A stretch of 64,000 nucleotides of DNA, from NCBI RefSeq assembly GCF_024055575.1, contig NZ_JAMXOE010000025.1, forward strand, positions 1 through 64,000, read 5' to 3'. Positions 51,139-59,661 of this stretch are shown one piece after another. This DNA comes from Mucilaginibacter flavidus. GTDB taxonomy: Bacteria > Bacteroidota > Bacteroidia > Sphingobacteriales > Sphingobacteriaceae. The position numbers and the translations under genes are program-made. The first letter of the stretch is position 1. Each line of letters starts with the position of its first letter. Below the pieces are notes generated by a model. That model worked only from the letters and a program-made list of their open reading frames with translations, had not been told where the DNA came from and ran no database searches.

Positions 51139-52317
51139 ATGCCTGTCAACATATGTAAATTCAAAGCGCTTTTTTTAGTTTCATTATTTTTTCCAGGCGC
51201 GTTGTTTGCGCAAAAAACCTTCAATGTCACGATTGAATTAGATAGTAGCATTAATCCGAAAAAAGTTCATTATCAATACGATAATGGGAAAAGTACAATA
51301 TTTGTACCTGATACCTTTGGTAACAACCGAACCATCGTATTACGTGGTGCGTATTATTCGCCATACACAGCGCTTAATGTAAATTACAGCGATTCCGCCA
51401 AGAACTACTTTGGCAATGACTTCTTTTTAACTGATACGCCTGCCAAAATTGACTTTTACTTTAAGCCAAATATGGACGGTTCGTTAGACTATTCACATGT
51501 TGAAAACGCTGTGAGGGTTTATGATACAGTTGATAATAAAATATTGCTCGACCTTTGGGCTTTCACAAAAAAGGAAGGTATAGCACTGGGTGCTTTTTTT
51601 AACCAGAACAAGGGGGCACTTGGCCGCAACGACTCAATTAAACGGGAGTTTGTCAAACTGTACAAAGCCCGGGTTAAACGCGCCATGTTATTTTTGCAGA
51701 ACTATCCAGGCGATTACTTTTCATTTTGGTATTTCCGTAACCAGTTGGTGCAGTTACCTAACGGATATCTGAACCGGGATACTGCTTTTCTAAAAGAACA
51801 ATTGACTTATTTTAATACGATTTTTCCGGCAAAATTTACTAAAAGTATTGAGGGACAAAATTTGAAGGAGATATTCGATGCCGTCCTAAGCCCCGTAAAA
51901 ACGGGCGAAATGGCCCCAGCATTCTCTTTAATTGATGTTGACGGAAGAAAAATTGATTTGACAGCGCTGAAAGGTAAATATGTACTGCTTGATTTTTGGG
52001 CTACCTGGTGCGGTCCATGCATGGCCGAAATTCCCTTCATAAAGGAGATAAGGAAAAAATATCCTGCAGATAAACTGGTAATTATCGGGATGAGCCAAGA
52101 CAAAAACAAGAAAGCCTTTGCCGATGCGATAAAAAAAGAGGGAATGAACTGGCTACACTTTTTTGACAGTGAAGGCGATATTAGCAGGCTTTATGGCGTG
52201 AATTATTTCCCAACGCTGATATTAATTAACCCTATTGGAAAGATAATTTACCTGAGTGATGGAAAACTGGAGGATAAAGATGCTTTGCGGCCGGTATTGA
52301 CACGATTCCTAGATTAA
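51139..52317 (+). CDS. TlpA-like thioredoxin-domain protein
   Basis: A 392-residue exported protein (signal about 1-24, ending LFAQK). The first 250 residues form a beta-rich and helical region typical of Bacteroidota TlpA/DUF4369-type proteins. The C-terminal thioredoxin domain (about 255-392) has FWATWCGPCMAEIPFI with the CGPC redox pair, and the cis-Pro region YFPTLILINP. It should act as a periplasmic thiol-disulfide reductant or thiol oxidoreductase. The stop codon lies in the left arm of the inverted repeat at 52313. Confidence 0.88.
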   Translation: MPVNICKFKALFLVSLFFPGALFAQKTFNVTIELDSSINPKKVHYQYDNGKSTIFVPDTFGNNRTIVLRGAYYSPYTALNVNYSDSAKNYFGNDFFLTDTPAKIDFYFKPNMDGSLDYSHVENAVRVYDTVDNKILLDLWAFTKKEGIALGAFFNQNKGALGRNDSIKREFVKLYKARVKRAMLFLQNYPGDYFSFWYFRNQLVQLPNGYLNRDTAFLKEQLTYFNTIFPAKFTKSIEGQNLKEIFDAVLSPVKTGEMAPAFSLIDVDGRKIDLTALKGKYVLLDFWATWCGPCMAEIPFIKEIRKKYPADKLVIIGMSQDKNKKAFADAIKKEGMNWLHFFDSEGDISRLYGVNYFPTLILINPIGKIIYLSDGKLEDKDALRPVLTRFLD

Positions 52318-52455
52318 AAGGATTTGCAGGATTCAGCTCCATCGAGGGTAATCCTGCAAATCCTTTTAATCGCTAAAGCGTGTTATTGATTTTATTTACA
52401 GGATAATATTTCAATTGAAGGCAATCCTGAAAATCCTGTTAATCGCTAAATCGTG
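52313..52455. repeat. Inverted and direct repeat element after the TlpA gene
   Basis: A perfect 21-bp inverted repeat (52313-52333 with 52350-52370) overlaps the stop codon of the TlpA-like gene. A second block (52423-52455) repeats the right arm and its TTAATCGCTAAA tail with a few changes. It can act as a terminator and looks like a dispersed Bacteroidota repeat. Confidence 0.75.
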
Positions 52456-52463
52456 TCTAATCC

Positions 52464-53249
52464 CTAAATCTCAGTCTTTATTTCAAACTTATCCATATCC
52501 TTCAAAAAAGGCAGTGCACGGCGTGTTTTCTTCACTTCCTCAGCAATAATGGTAAATGTGTACATATCCTCTTCGTCGCGTTTGTAATAAACCACATTGC
52601 CATTCGGGTCAATACAGGTAGAATCGCCGGAGTGGTAAACTTCATTTCCATCGTGACCTACACGGTTAACGGCTATAACATAAGCCTGGTTCTCGATAGC
52701 GCGGGCGGGGATCAGCGCACGCCAGTGCGCAATGCGGCGTTCGGGCCAGTTGGCCACGATCAGCAGTAAATCATATTCGGCGTCAACATTGCGCAGCCAT
52801 ACCGGGAAACGCAGGTCGTAGCATATCATGGGGCAAACATTCCAGCCGTTAAGTTCAACTATTAACTTTTTGGTGCCGGGGGTATAGGTTTGGTGTTCTT
52901 TGCCAAGCGCAAACAGGTGGCGCTTATCGTAGCATTCATAGGTGCCATCGGCGCGCATCCATATTAAGCGGTTATAAAACTTGTTTTCATCCTTTATAAT
53001 AATGCTGCCGGTTATCACGCATTCATATTTGGCTGCAATTTTTTGCATCCACTTCATGGTTTTACCGCCCATTGGCTCGGCCAGCTTTTCGGCTTCCATG
53101 CTGAACCCGGTGTTAAACATTTCGGGTAAAATTATCAGGTTTGTTTTTTCGCGGATATTGGAAAGTTTCAGTTCAATATTCTGCAGGTTCCTGTCAATAT
53201 TTTCCCAATATAAGTATCCCTGGAAGACCGTAATTTTTAAATTATCCAT
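52464..53249 (-). CDS. Nitrilase-superfamily amidase (omega-amidase-like)
   Basis: A 261-residue carbon-nitrogen hydrolase. The Glu-Lys-Cys triad is seen in LPEMFNTGFS (Glu near 42), YDKRHLFALGKEH (Lys near 110) and PMICYDLRFPVWLRN (Cys near 146). The layout is that of the YafV/Nit2-type omega-amidases that hydrolyse 2-oxoglutaramate or related amides during transamination and methionine salvage; specificity is inferred. It is monocistronic. Confidence 0.9.
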   Translation of the reverse strand: MDNLKITVFQGYLYWENIDRNLQNIELKLSNIREKTNLIILPEMFNTGFSMEAEKLAEPMGGKTMKWMQKIAAKYECVITGSIIIKDENKFYNRLIWMRADGTYECYDKRHLFALGKEHQTYTPGTKKLIVELNGWNVCPMICYDLRFPVWLRNVDAEYDLLLIVANWPERRIAHWRALIPARAIENQAYVIAVNRVGHDGNEVYHSGDSTCIDPNGNVVYYKRDEEDMYTFTIIAEEVKKTRRALPFLKDMDKFEIKTEI

Positions 53250-53259
53250 TTCGTGCGCA

Positions 53260-53288
53260 GTTCATAGTTGATGGTTCATAGTTCATAG
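53260..53288. repeat. TTCATAGTTGATGG-type dispersed repeat
   Basis: Begins GTTCATAGTTGATGGTTCAT and continues into AGTTCATAG. Related blocks lie at 53958, 54002, 54065 (inverted) and 63969. Confidence 0.7.
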
Positions 53289-53420
53289 CAACATGGCCTA
53301 AAACATTGGCATCAACCCGGTAAACAATTAAACAATAACAAGTAAATCTATCCTTATAAGCAAAAGTTTTATCAGAACCGGCCAATTAGCTATTTAACAA
53401 TAAACGAAATCCGAAATTCC

Positions 53421-53915
53421 TCAATCCCGCATATTAATGTACTGCAAGGGCTGGCCAAAGTCATCCTTGCGACAAAGGGCTATAACAGCTTGTAAATCAT
53501 CAATTTTTTTGGCTTGAACGCGTACCTGGTCGTCCATAATTGAGGCTTGCACCTTCAGTCCGCTATCTTTTATCTTTTTAACAACTTTTTTTGCCGCTTC
53601 TTTATCAAGTCCTTCCTTGATTTTTATCTCTTTACGTATCATGTTTCCCGAGGCGGATTGCACGTTGCCGTCTAAATCCAAAGCTTTAGGGTCCAGGTTT
53701 TGTTTTACCATACGGCTTATAATAGCATCGCTGATAGCCTTTAACCGCATATCATTTTCCGTAACCACGGTTATCACGTTGGTTTTTTTATCAAGGTCGA
53801 TAGTGCTTTTGGAATCGTTAAAATCATAACGGTTCAAAATCTCTTTTTTTGCGATGTTAATGGCATTATCAAGCGTTTGGCCATCTATTTTGCTTACAAT
53901 ATCGAAGGTTGGCAT
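53421..53915 (-). CDS. YajQ-family nucleotide-binding protein
   Basis: A 164-residue protein with two ferredoxin-like domains of the YajQ family: PTFDIVSKIDGQTLDNAINIA at the start, NRYDFNDSKSTIDLD, then KKIKDSGLKVQASIMDDQVR and VRVQAKKIDDLQAVIALCR. YajQ proteins have been reported to bind cyclic di-GMP or nucleic acid; the ligand here is unknown. It lies between blocks of the TTCATAGTT repeat and is probably transcribed alone. Confidence 0.92.
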   Translation of the reverse strand: MPTFDIVSKIDGQTLDNAINIAKKEILNRYDFNDSKSTIDLDKKTNVITVVTENDMRLKAISDAIISRMVKQNLDPKALDLDGNVQSASGNMIRKEIKIKEGLDKEAAKKVVKKIKDSGLKVQASIMDDQVRVQAKKIDDLQAVIALCRKDDFGQPLQYINMRD

Positions 53916-53957
53916 AATTCAAGGTAAATTTGGTGTGGGACAAAAATAGTGAATTTT

Positions 53958-54095
53958 AGTTCATAGTTGATGGTTCATAGTTCATAGCCGATGCAAAGAC
54001 ATTCATAGTTGATAGTTCATAGCTGCTGCAATTTTGCCGATAGGCCTGTACTTGCTGTCTTTTTACCATTAACTATGAACCATCAACTATGAACT
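53958..54095. repeat. Cluster of TTCATAGTT-type repeats in inverted arrangement
   Basis: Direct blocks at 53958-53987 and 54002-54022 are followed by a reverse-complement block at 54065-54095 (ACCATTAACTATGAACCATC and on). The region can form a long hairpin between yajQ and ppk1. Confidence 0.75.
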
Positions 54096-54201
54096 GGATG
54101 AACTAAATAATAAAAACACATTAACATACCAATGAGTTAATATTAAGTTAACATTTAAATAAGCAGATTTGTAACCAAGGCCGGGGCCGCTCCCTTTTTA
54201 T

Positions 54202-56250
54202 ATGGATATTAAGCACATACCTTTAATTAATCGTGAAATTAGCTGGTTATACTTTAACGACCGCGTTCTGCAGGAAGCCGCCGACCCCTCTGTTCCGCTG
54301 ATTGACCGGATAAAGTTTCTCGCTATCTTTTCATCAAACCTTGATGAATTTTACCGCGTCAGGGTCGCAACACTAAGTCGCCTTGCCAATTTGAATGAAA
54401 AAGCTAAGGAAATTTTAGGTTATAACCCCAAGAAAGTCCTTAACCAGATAAAGAATATCGTAGTAAGGCAGGAGCGCAAGTTTAACAACCTATACGAGAA
54501 TATTATTGTAAAACAGCTTGCCGAAGAAAAGATATTTATATTGAACGACAAGCAACTCAACGTAAGCCGCGGCGAGTTTGTGAAGCGTTATTTCAGGGAA
54601 AGCTTGCTGGCAACGCTGGTTCCTATCATGCTCGATGAAAGCCTGCCGCTTCCCGAACTGCGCGACAGGGCGATTTACTTTTTTGTAAAGCTTACCAAAA
54701 ATAAAAAATCGAGGCTGGCGCTTATTGAGTTCCCGGATAGCTTGCCCCGTTTTATAGTACTTCCGGAGACTAATAACTTGAAATTTATCATCTTACTCGA
54801 TGATATTATCAGGTATAGCCTTGAGGATATCTTCTTCATATTTGAACATGATTCGGTCGAGGCTTACTCCATCCAGCTTACCCGCGATGCAGAACTTGAT
54901 CTGGATAAAGAGGTAAGCGAAAAATTTATCGATTCGCTTTCAAAAAGCCTGCAAAAGCGTAAAAAGGGCAAACCGATGCGTTTGTTGTACGATTCGGAAA
55001 TGCCGCTGGATATGCTGAAGTACCTGGTAAACAAAATGGGGCTGAGCGGCGAAAGCCTCATTCCCGGTAACAGGTATCATAACTTTAAAAATTTTATTGC
55101 ATTCCCTAACGTGGGCAGGCCTGAACTGGAGTACGAAAAAACTGTCGCTTTGCCTGTTGATGGCCTGTCGTTTGGTAAGAGCCTGATGGGCATGATCGCT
55201 AAGAAAGACTACCTGATCAGTACACCTTATCAGTCATATGATTACGTGATCCATTTTTTGCGCGAGGCGGCTATCGACCCAAAGGTAAAAGAGATCAGTA
55301 TTGCCGTTTATCGCCTTGCCGAAAATTCGCGCATAATGCATGCGCTGATGAGCGCCGCCAAGAATGGTAAAAAGGTAACCTGCCTGGTTGAGCTTAGGGC
55401 CAGGTTTGATGAACAAAACAATATATCCTGGAGCCGCAGGCTGGAAGAAGAGGGCGTTAATGTGCTTTACGGCATAGAGGGCTACAAAGTACACTCGAAA
55501 ATTTGCCTGGTGATGCGGTTAGAAAAGGAAAAACCAGCTTATTACGCCTGCTTGTCAACAGGGAACTTTAACGAGAAAACTGCCCGAATGTATGCCGACC
55601 ATACCTTGCTTACTGCCAATAAAAAAATAACCGCCGACCTCGTAAATGTTTTTAAGGCATTGGGCAAGGGAGTGTTACCCAAAGGACTGAAAAGCCTTAT
55701 CGTATCTCCGATTGACGCGCGGCCTGCAATTTATAAGCTGATTGACAATGAGATAAAGAACGCTAAGGCTGGCAAAAAGGCTTACATGATATTGAAGATG
55801 AATAGCCTTGCTGACGAGCAATTGATAGCCAAGCTATACCAGGCCAACAATAGCGGGGTTAAAATAACGCTTATAATAAGGGGAATGTGCTGCCTGATAG
55901 CGGGCATGAAGGGCTATAGCGAAAATATAGAGGTATTAAGTATAGTCGATAAATACCTGGAGCACGCGCGTGTGCATATTTATTGCAACGGCGGCAATGA
56001 GCTTATTTACCTAACATCGGCCGATTTTATGACTCGCAATATCGACACCCGGGTTGAGGTTGGCTTCCCGATATACGACGAGCACTTAAAGAAAGAGGTG
56101 CGGGATATTATTGACTTGCAACTAGAGGATAACACCAAATCGCGCGAGATAAATAGCCACAACACTAATAAATATCACAAAACAAAGTCAGACCACCCTC
56201 AACGGGCACAGGTCGACATTTATAATTATTTGAAATATAAAGTACAATAA
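54202..56250 (+). CDS. ppk1: Polyphosphate kinase 1
   Basis: A 682-residue enzyme of usual length. The N-terminal domain opens NREISWLYFNDRVLQEAADPS and has IFSSNLDEFYRVRVATLS; the catalytic half has VKEISIAVYRLAENSRIMHAL, GYKVHSKICLVMR (phospho-accepting His) and STGNFNEKTARMYADHTLL, and a C-terminal second His in HARVHIYCNGG. It makes polyphosphate from ATP. The exopolyphosphatase gene starts 3 bp after it. Upstream is a CAGATTTG element (54164-54171) that could be its -7 box. Confidence 0.96.
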   Translation: MDIKHIPLINREISWLYFNDRVLQEAADPSVPLIDRIKFLAIFSSNLDEFYRVRVATLSRLANLNEKAKEILGYNPKKVLNQIKNIVVRQERKFNNLYENIIVKQLAEEKIFILNDKQLNVSRGEFVKRYFRESLLATLVPIMLDESLPLPELRDRAIYFFVKLTKNKKSRLALIEFPDSLPRFIVLPETNNLKFIILLDDIIRYSLEDIFFIFEHDSVEAYSIQLTRDAELDLDKEVSEKFIDSLSKSLQKRKKGKPMRLLYDSEMPLDMLKYLVNKMGLSGESLIPGNRYHNFKNFIAFPNVGRPELEYEKTVALPVDGLSFGKSLMGMIAKKDYLISTPYQSYDYVIHFLREAAIDPKVKEISIAVYRLAENSRIMHALMSAAKNGKKVTCLVELRARFDEQNNISWSRRLEEEGVNVLYGIEGYKVHSKICLVMRLEKEKPAYYACLSTGNFNEKTARMYADHTLLTANKKITADLVNVFKALGKGVLPKGLKSLIVSPIDARPAIYKLIDNEIKNAKAGKKAYMILKMNSLADEQLIAKLYQANNSGVKITLIIRGMCCLIAGMKGYSENIEVLSIVDKYLEHARVHIYCNGGNELIYLTSADFMTRNIDTRVEVGFPIYDEHLKKEVRDIIDLQLEDNTKSREINSHNTNKYHKTKSDHPQRAQVDIYNYLKYKVQ

Positions 56251-56253
56251 AAA

Positions 56254-57141
56254 TTGAGATACGCCGCGATAGATATAGGTTCGAACGCAGTCAGGCTACT
56301 GATTGCTGACATCATTGAAAACAATGGTTCTGTTTCCTTTAAAAAAAATACACTTATTCGGGTTCCGTTGAGGTTGGGTGATGATGCCTTTTTGGATCAT
56401 AAATTATCCGACAAAAAAACGGCCGACCTCATTAAAACCATGCAGGCTTTCAGTAAATTAATGGAAGTTTATAAAGTGGTTGATTATATGGGTTATGCTA
56501 CTTCGGCAATGCGCGAGGCGAATAATGGGGGAGAGATAGCTAAACAAATAAAAACAGAGGCCGGGCTGGATATTGAAATAGTGCATGGACAAAAAGAGGC
56601 GGGGATGATTTACGCCAGTCATGCTGAACAAACTATAGATAAAAGTAAAAACTACCTTTATATTGATGTAGGCGGCGGCAGCACGGAATTGTCGTTTTTT
56701 TCGTCTGGCGAAATGTGGGCTTCACAGTCGTTTAATATCGGCACCATCCGCATGCTCGATAACCAGGATACCGAAGAAAACTGGAACGATATGAAGGATT
56801 TTATTCGCGAAAATACAAAGCAATTTAAAGTGATATCGGGTATTGGTACCGGCGGAAACATCAATAAGCTATATAAACTGTCGGAAGAAAAAGATAAAGC
56901 GCCTTTAACTTTTGGTAAATTAAAAGCCCTGTACAGTTATTTAACTTCCTTTTCGCTTAAAGACAGGATAAATGTGCTGGGTTTAAACCAGGACCGTGCC
57001 GATGTAATTATACCTGCCTGCGAGATTTATATGACCGTTATGAAGTGGGCGAATATTAAAAATATATATGTGCCCACTGTTGGTTTGGTTGATGGTGTTA
57101 TTCAAACACTTATTGAAAAAAACTTTCCAAAGGCCGGTTAA
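56254..57141 (+). CDS. Ppx/GppA-family exopolyphosphatase
   Basis: A 295-residue phosphatase with the ASKHA fold: phosphate-1 loop IDIGSNAVRLLIAD at the start, SAMREANNG in the middle, and phosphate-2 loop YIDVGGGSTELSFFSSG near 135. It lacks the long C-terminal HD-like part of E. coli Ppx and matches the short form. The start codon is TTG (56254), three bases after the ppk1 stop, and no better in-frame start is visible. Together with ppk1 it controls the polyphosphate pool. Confidence 0.92.
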   Translation: MRYAAIDIGSNAVRLLIADIIENNGSVSFKKNTLIRVPLRLGDDAFLDHKLSDKKTADLIKTMQAFSKLMEVYKVVDYMGYATSAMREANNGGEIAKQIKTEAGLDIEIVHGQKEAGMIYASHAEQTIDKSKNYLYIDVGGGSTELSFFSSGEMWASQSFNIGTIRMLDNQDTEENWNDMKDFIRENTKQFKVISGIGTGGNINKLYKLSEEKDKAPLTFGKLKALYSYLTSFSLKDRINVLGLNQDRADVIIPACEIYMTVMKWANIKNIYVPTVGLVDGVIQTLIEKNFPKAG

Positions 57142-57183
57142 ATTTATTTTAAGAAATTATTTAAAAATTAAAAAACTTATTAT

Positions 57184-57263
57184 TACTTTTGTAGTGCCCT
57201 CTCAAAGGGCATGTTTTTCATAGGTAGATGTAGGGTCGAGTATTTATATTCGACCCTTTTTTT
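57184..57263 (+). ncRNA. Candidate small RNA upstream of ubiX
   Basis: TACTTTTG (57184-57191) matches the -7 consensus TAnnTTTG. A hairpin GCCCT-CTCAA-AGGGC (57196-57210) begins where the transcript should start (about 57198). A terminator stem GGGTCGA/TCGACCC (57233-57239 with 57250-57256) follows with a seven-T run (57257-57263). The result would be a 60-70-base RNA with its own promoter and terminator. No -33 TTTG is seen. Alternatively the second stem is only the ppx terminator. Confidence 0.5.
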
Positions 57264-57293
57264 GTGCCTTTAAGTCTGTAGATTTGTCGCTGT

Positions 57294-57860
57294 ATGGAAA
57301 TGAAGAAAAAGATTGTAGTTGCAATTACAGGCGCCAGCGGCTCTATATATGCAAAACTATTGCTCGAAAGGCTGAGGGTATTGCAGTCACAAATCGCAGA
57401 AGTGTCGGTTGTGATGTCTGACAACGCCAAAGATGTCTGGAAGTTTGAGCTGGATAACGAAGATTATAACAGCATCCCATACAAAATATATCCTAAAACT
57501 GATTTTATGGCGCCGTTTGCGTCCGGGTCGGCAAAGTTTGATACCATGGTTATAGTGCCTTGCTCAATGGGCACCCTTGGCCGTATTGCAGGCGGAATAT
57601 CCGACGATTTGATTACCCGCGCTGCCGACGTGATTTTAAAGGAGCGCCGCAAGCTGATACTGGTAGCTCGCGATATGCCCTTCAACCTTATCCATATCCG
57701 CAATATGCAAACTGTTACCGAAGCAGGCGGAATTATTTGCCCGGCCATACCATCGTACTATAGCAAGCCGCAAACTATCGAAGATTTGGCGATGACGGTA
57801 GTTAACCGCATTATTGATCTGATAGGCTTGGATAATGAGAGTTATCGCTGGGGGAAATAG
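57294..57860 (+). CDS. ubiX: UbiX-type flavin prenyltransferase
   Basis: A 188-residue flavoprotein. The motifs KKIVVAITGASGSIYAKLLLERL, VVMSDNAKDVWKFE, FDTMVIVPCSMGTLGRIAGGISDDLITRAADVILKERRKLILVARDMPFNLIHIRNM (in consecutive blocks) and PAIPSYYSKPQTIEDL are those of UbiX/Pad1. It makes prenylated FMN, the cofactor for UbiD-type decarboxylases. No ubiD gene is in the window. The next gene is convergent, 7 bp away. Confidence 0.95.
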   Translation: MEMKKKIVVAITGASGSIYAKLLLERLRVLQSQIAEVSVVMSDNAKDVWKFELDNEDYNSIPYKIYPKTDFMAPFASGSAKFDTMVIVPCSMGTLGRIAGGISDDLITRAADVILKERRKLILVARDMPFNLIHIRNMQTVTEAGGIICPAIPSYYSKPQTIEDLAMTVVNRIIDLIGLDNESYRWGK

Positions 57861-57867
57861 ATTCAGT

Positions 57868-59541
57868 TTAATTCAAACCCTCCACAAACACCGGCGTTTC
57901 AGTCACTTCTAAAGTAATTTTTCCATTTGTGGTGTTCACCTGTTTGCTATCCATCATATCAGCGCCAATTTTTAAGTTGTGGATGTTTGCTTTTTTAGCG
58001 CCACCTAAGTCAAGCGTATAGCTGGCTTTTCGGTTTGTTTCGTCGGGGATGGTTAGTACATACATGGTTTTATTACCCAGTTTGTATTGGTCAACCAAAG
58101 GATCGTTGCTAATGGTTTTGATATAGTTATAGTTGCCCATCAGCCTGGTGGTTTGCAGGATATAATCTGCGGCAGGTCTTCTCTTTATACCTTCGGCAAG
58201 GCCCGAGGTGGCGTATTGCGAGGTGCCACCGGCGTGGTCGTCAAACAGTTGATAAAAAAACACCCGTTTAACACCGTAGCGGATGTACAGGAGCGAGGTG
58301 CGCAAAATCCAATCGGCCTGGTTCGCAAGCACAGTTTTTAAACCTATCGATTCGGCTTTTTGATAGCTTTCCTGGTTGATGTCATACCCCGTTTCGGTTA
58401 CCCAAACTTCGGGATGTCCAGGCAGGGAATTTGCCAGTTTTACAAACTGGTTCGCAACCTCGCCGGAAATAGACAATTCCGGCGCAATACCGGTGGTTGC
58501 CTTCTTTTGCTTACGTACATCGCCGTTATTTGAGTACAGGTGATAATTAATCACATCGAAACATAAATTAACGCTGCCGTCAGCTTTGAGGCCACGGTTT
58601 GTCCTGCACCAATCAATCATGCGCTGCACAAATTTTATGTCGGCAGTTGCCAGGCCGCCCATAACCACCTGCATATTGGGGTCGGCGGCTTTTACGCCAA
58701 CGCCCTGCCCGAGCTTGCCCATATTGCCGTCATAAAACGCCGACATGTTTACCGCATATTGCTCAGCAGTTTGATGGGTTTCGTCGCCACCCCACCAGCG
58801 GTCGCGCTCGTTGCCGCATTCAATATATTTTAGCAGGCCCATGCCAACCAGTGGTTCATTCGGTATGTCCCCGTTCCAGCGTTTGCGGGTATCAACTTTT
58901 ATTAGCGATTTATCGATGTTCTTGTTATAGCCATACCTCGCCGCTAACTGGAAAGCCATTCGTGCCTGGTCGACGTACGATGCCGGGTCGTTAAGGCTTT
59001 GGCCGTATGGTACCGGCGCATTGTCGTTATCGCGCGAGCTTGCCGGATAAGTGTTTTGCAGCCAATCCGGAATGTTTTTTAAATCCGCCAAAACTAAAAT
59101 ACCATCCTGCTTACAGCGCTGGTAAATCAGGTCTTCATTCCAGCCTCCGTTATTGGTGGGGTTAAAGGTGTAATTGCCTTTGGTGATTTCAACCCGGTTC
59201 CAGTTAAGATAATGCCGCATGCCCGAGAAGGTTTTAATCAGCGACATGTTGTCTTCGTAAATGTGCCTGCGGTCGTTGGGACTGCCTGGGTTCTCCAAAA
59301 AGTTCCATTCGTAACCATTTATGCCAAAAATATTTTTTAACGGTACATTATTATTGCTGTGATCAGTATTAAGTTCAGGCTGATTTTTGGCGTCTATTTT
59401 ATTGGTATCGGGACTGCTTGCCGCTTTGTTTAAATATTCAACACTATCCACTGTAGCTTTTGAGCCCGAACGGCAATTGATATTAAAAAAAACGATGGTT
59501 ATAACTATAGCAGCAGGCTTGTAAAAGTATCTCCAATTCAT
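57868..59541 (-). CDS. Clan GH-A glycoside hydrolase-like lipoprotein
   Basis: A 557-residue exported protein: hydrophobic N-terminus, lipobox FFNINC near residue 23, then a long polar linker to about 70. The TIM-barrel part (about 70-470) carries LLKYIECGNERDRWWGG near 245 (likely acid/base Glu) and HPEVWVTETGYDINQE near 395 (likely nucleophile Glu), the arrangement of clan GH-A retaining enzymes such as GH5, GH39 and GH30. The C-terminal beta-sandwich closes with ITLEVTETPVFVEG. The substrate is unknown. It is a single gene. Confidence 0.78.
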   Translation of the reverse strand: MNWRYFYKPAAIVITIVFFNINCRSGSKATVDSVEYLNKAASSPDTNKIDAKNQPELNTDHSNNNVPLKNIFGINGYEWNFLENPGSPNDRRHIYEDNMSLIKTFSGMRHYLNWNRVEITKGNYTFNPTNNGGWNEDLIYQRCKQDGILVLADLKNIPDWLQNTYPASSRDNDNAPVPYGQSLNDPASYVDQARMAFQLAARYGYNKNIDKSLIKVDTRKRWNGDIPNEPLVGMGLLKYIECGNERDRWWGGDETHQTAEQYAVNMSAFYDGNMGKLGQGVGVKAADPNMQVVMGGLATADIKFVQRMIDWCRTNRGLKADGSVNLCFDVINYHLYSNNGDVRKQKKATTGIAPELSISGEVANQFVKLANSLPGHPEVWVTETGYDINQESYQKAESIGLKTVLANQADWILRTSLLYIRYGVKRVFFYQLFDDHAGGTSQYATSGLAEGIKRRPAADYILQTTRLMGNYNYIKTISNDPLVDQYKLGNKTMYVLTIPDETNRKASYTLDLGGAKKANIHNLKIGADMMDSKQVNTTNGKITLEVTETPVFVEGLN

Positions 59542-59661
59542 AGATGCGTGTTCGCGTTACCGTGTAAATTTAAACATAAAACCGCCCTAATCATCTATCG
59601 TAATAGAGTTTAGGGGTGCGGCTTATACGGATTCAACCCGTCTGTGGTTATAGAAACCGGA

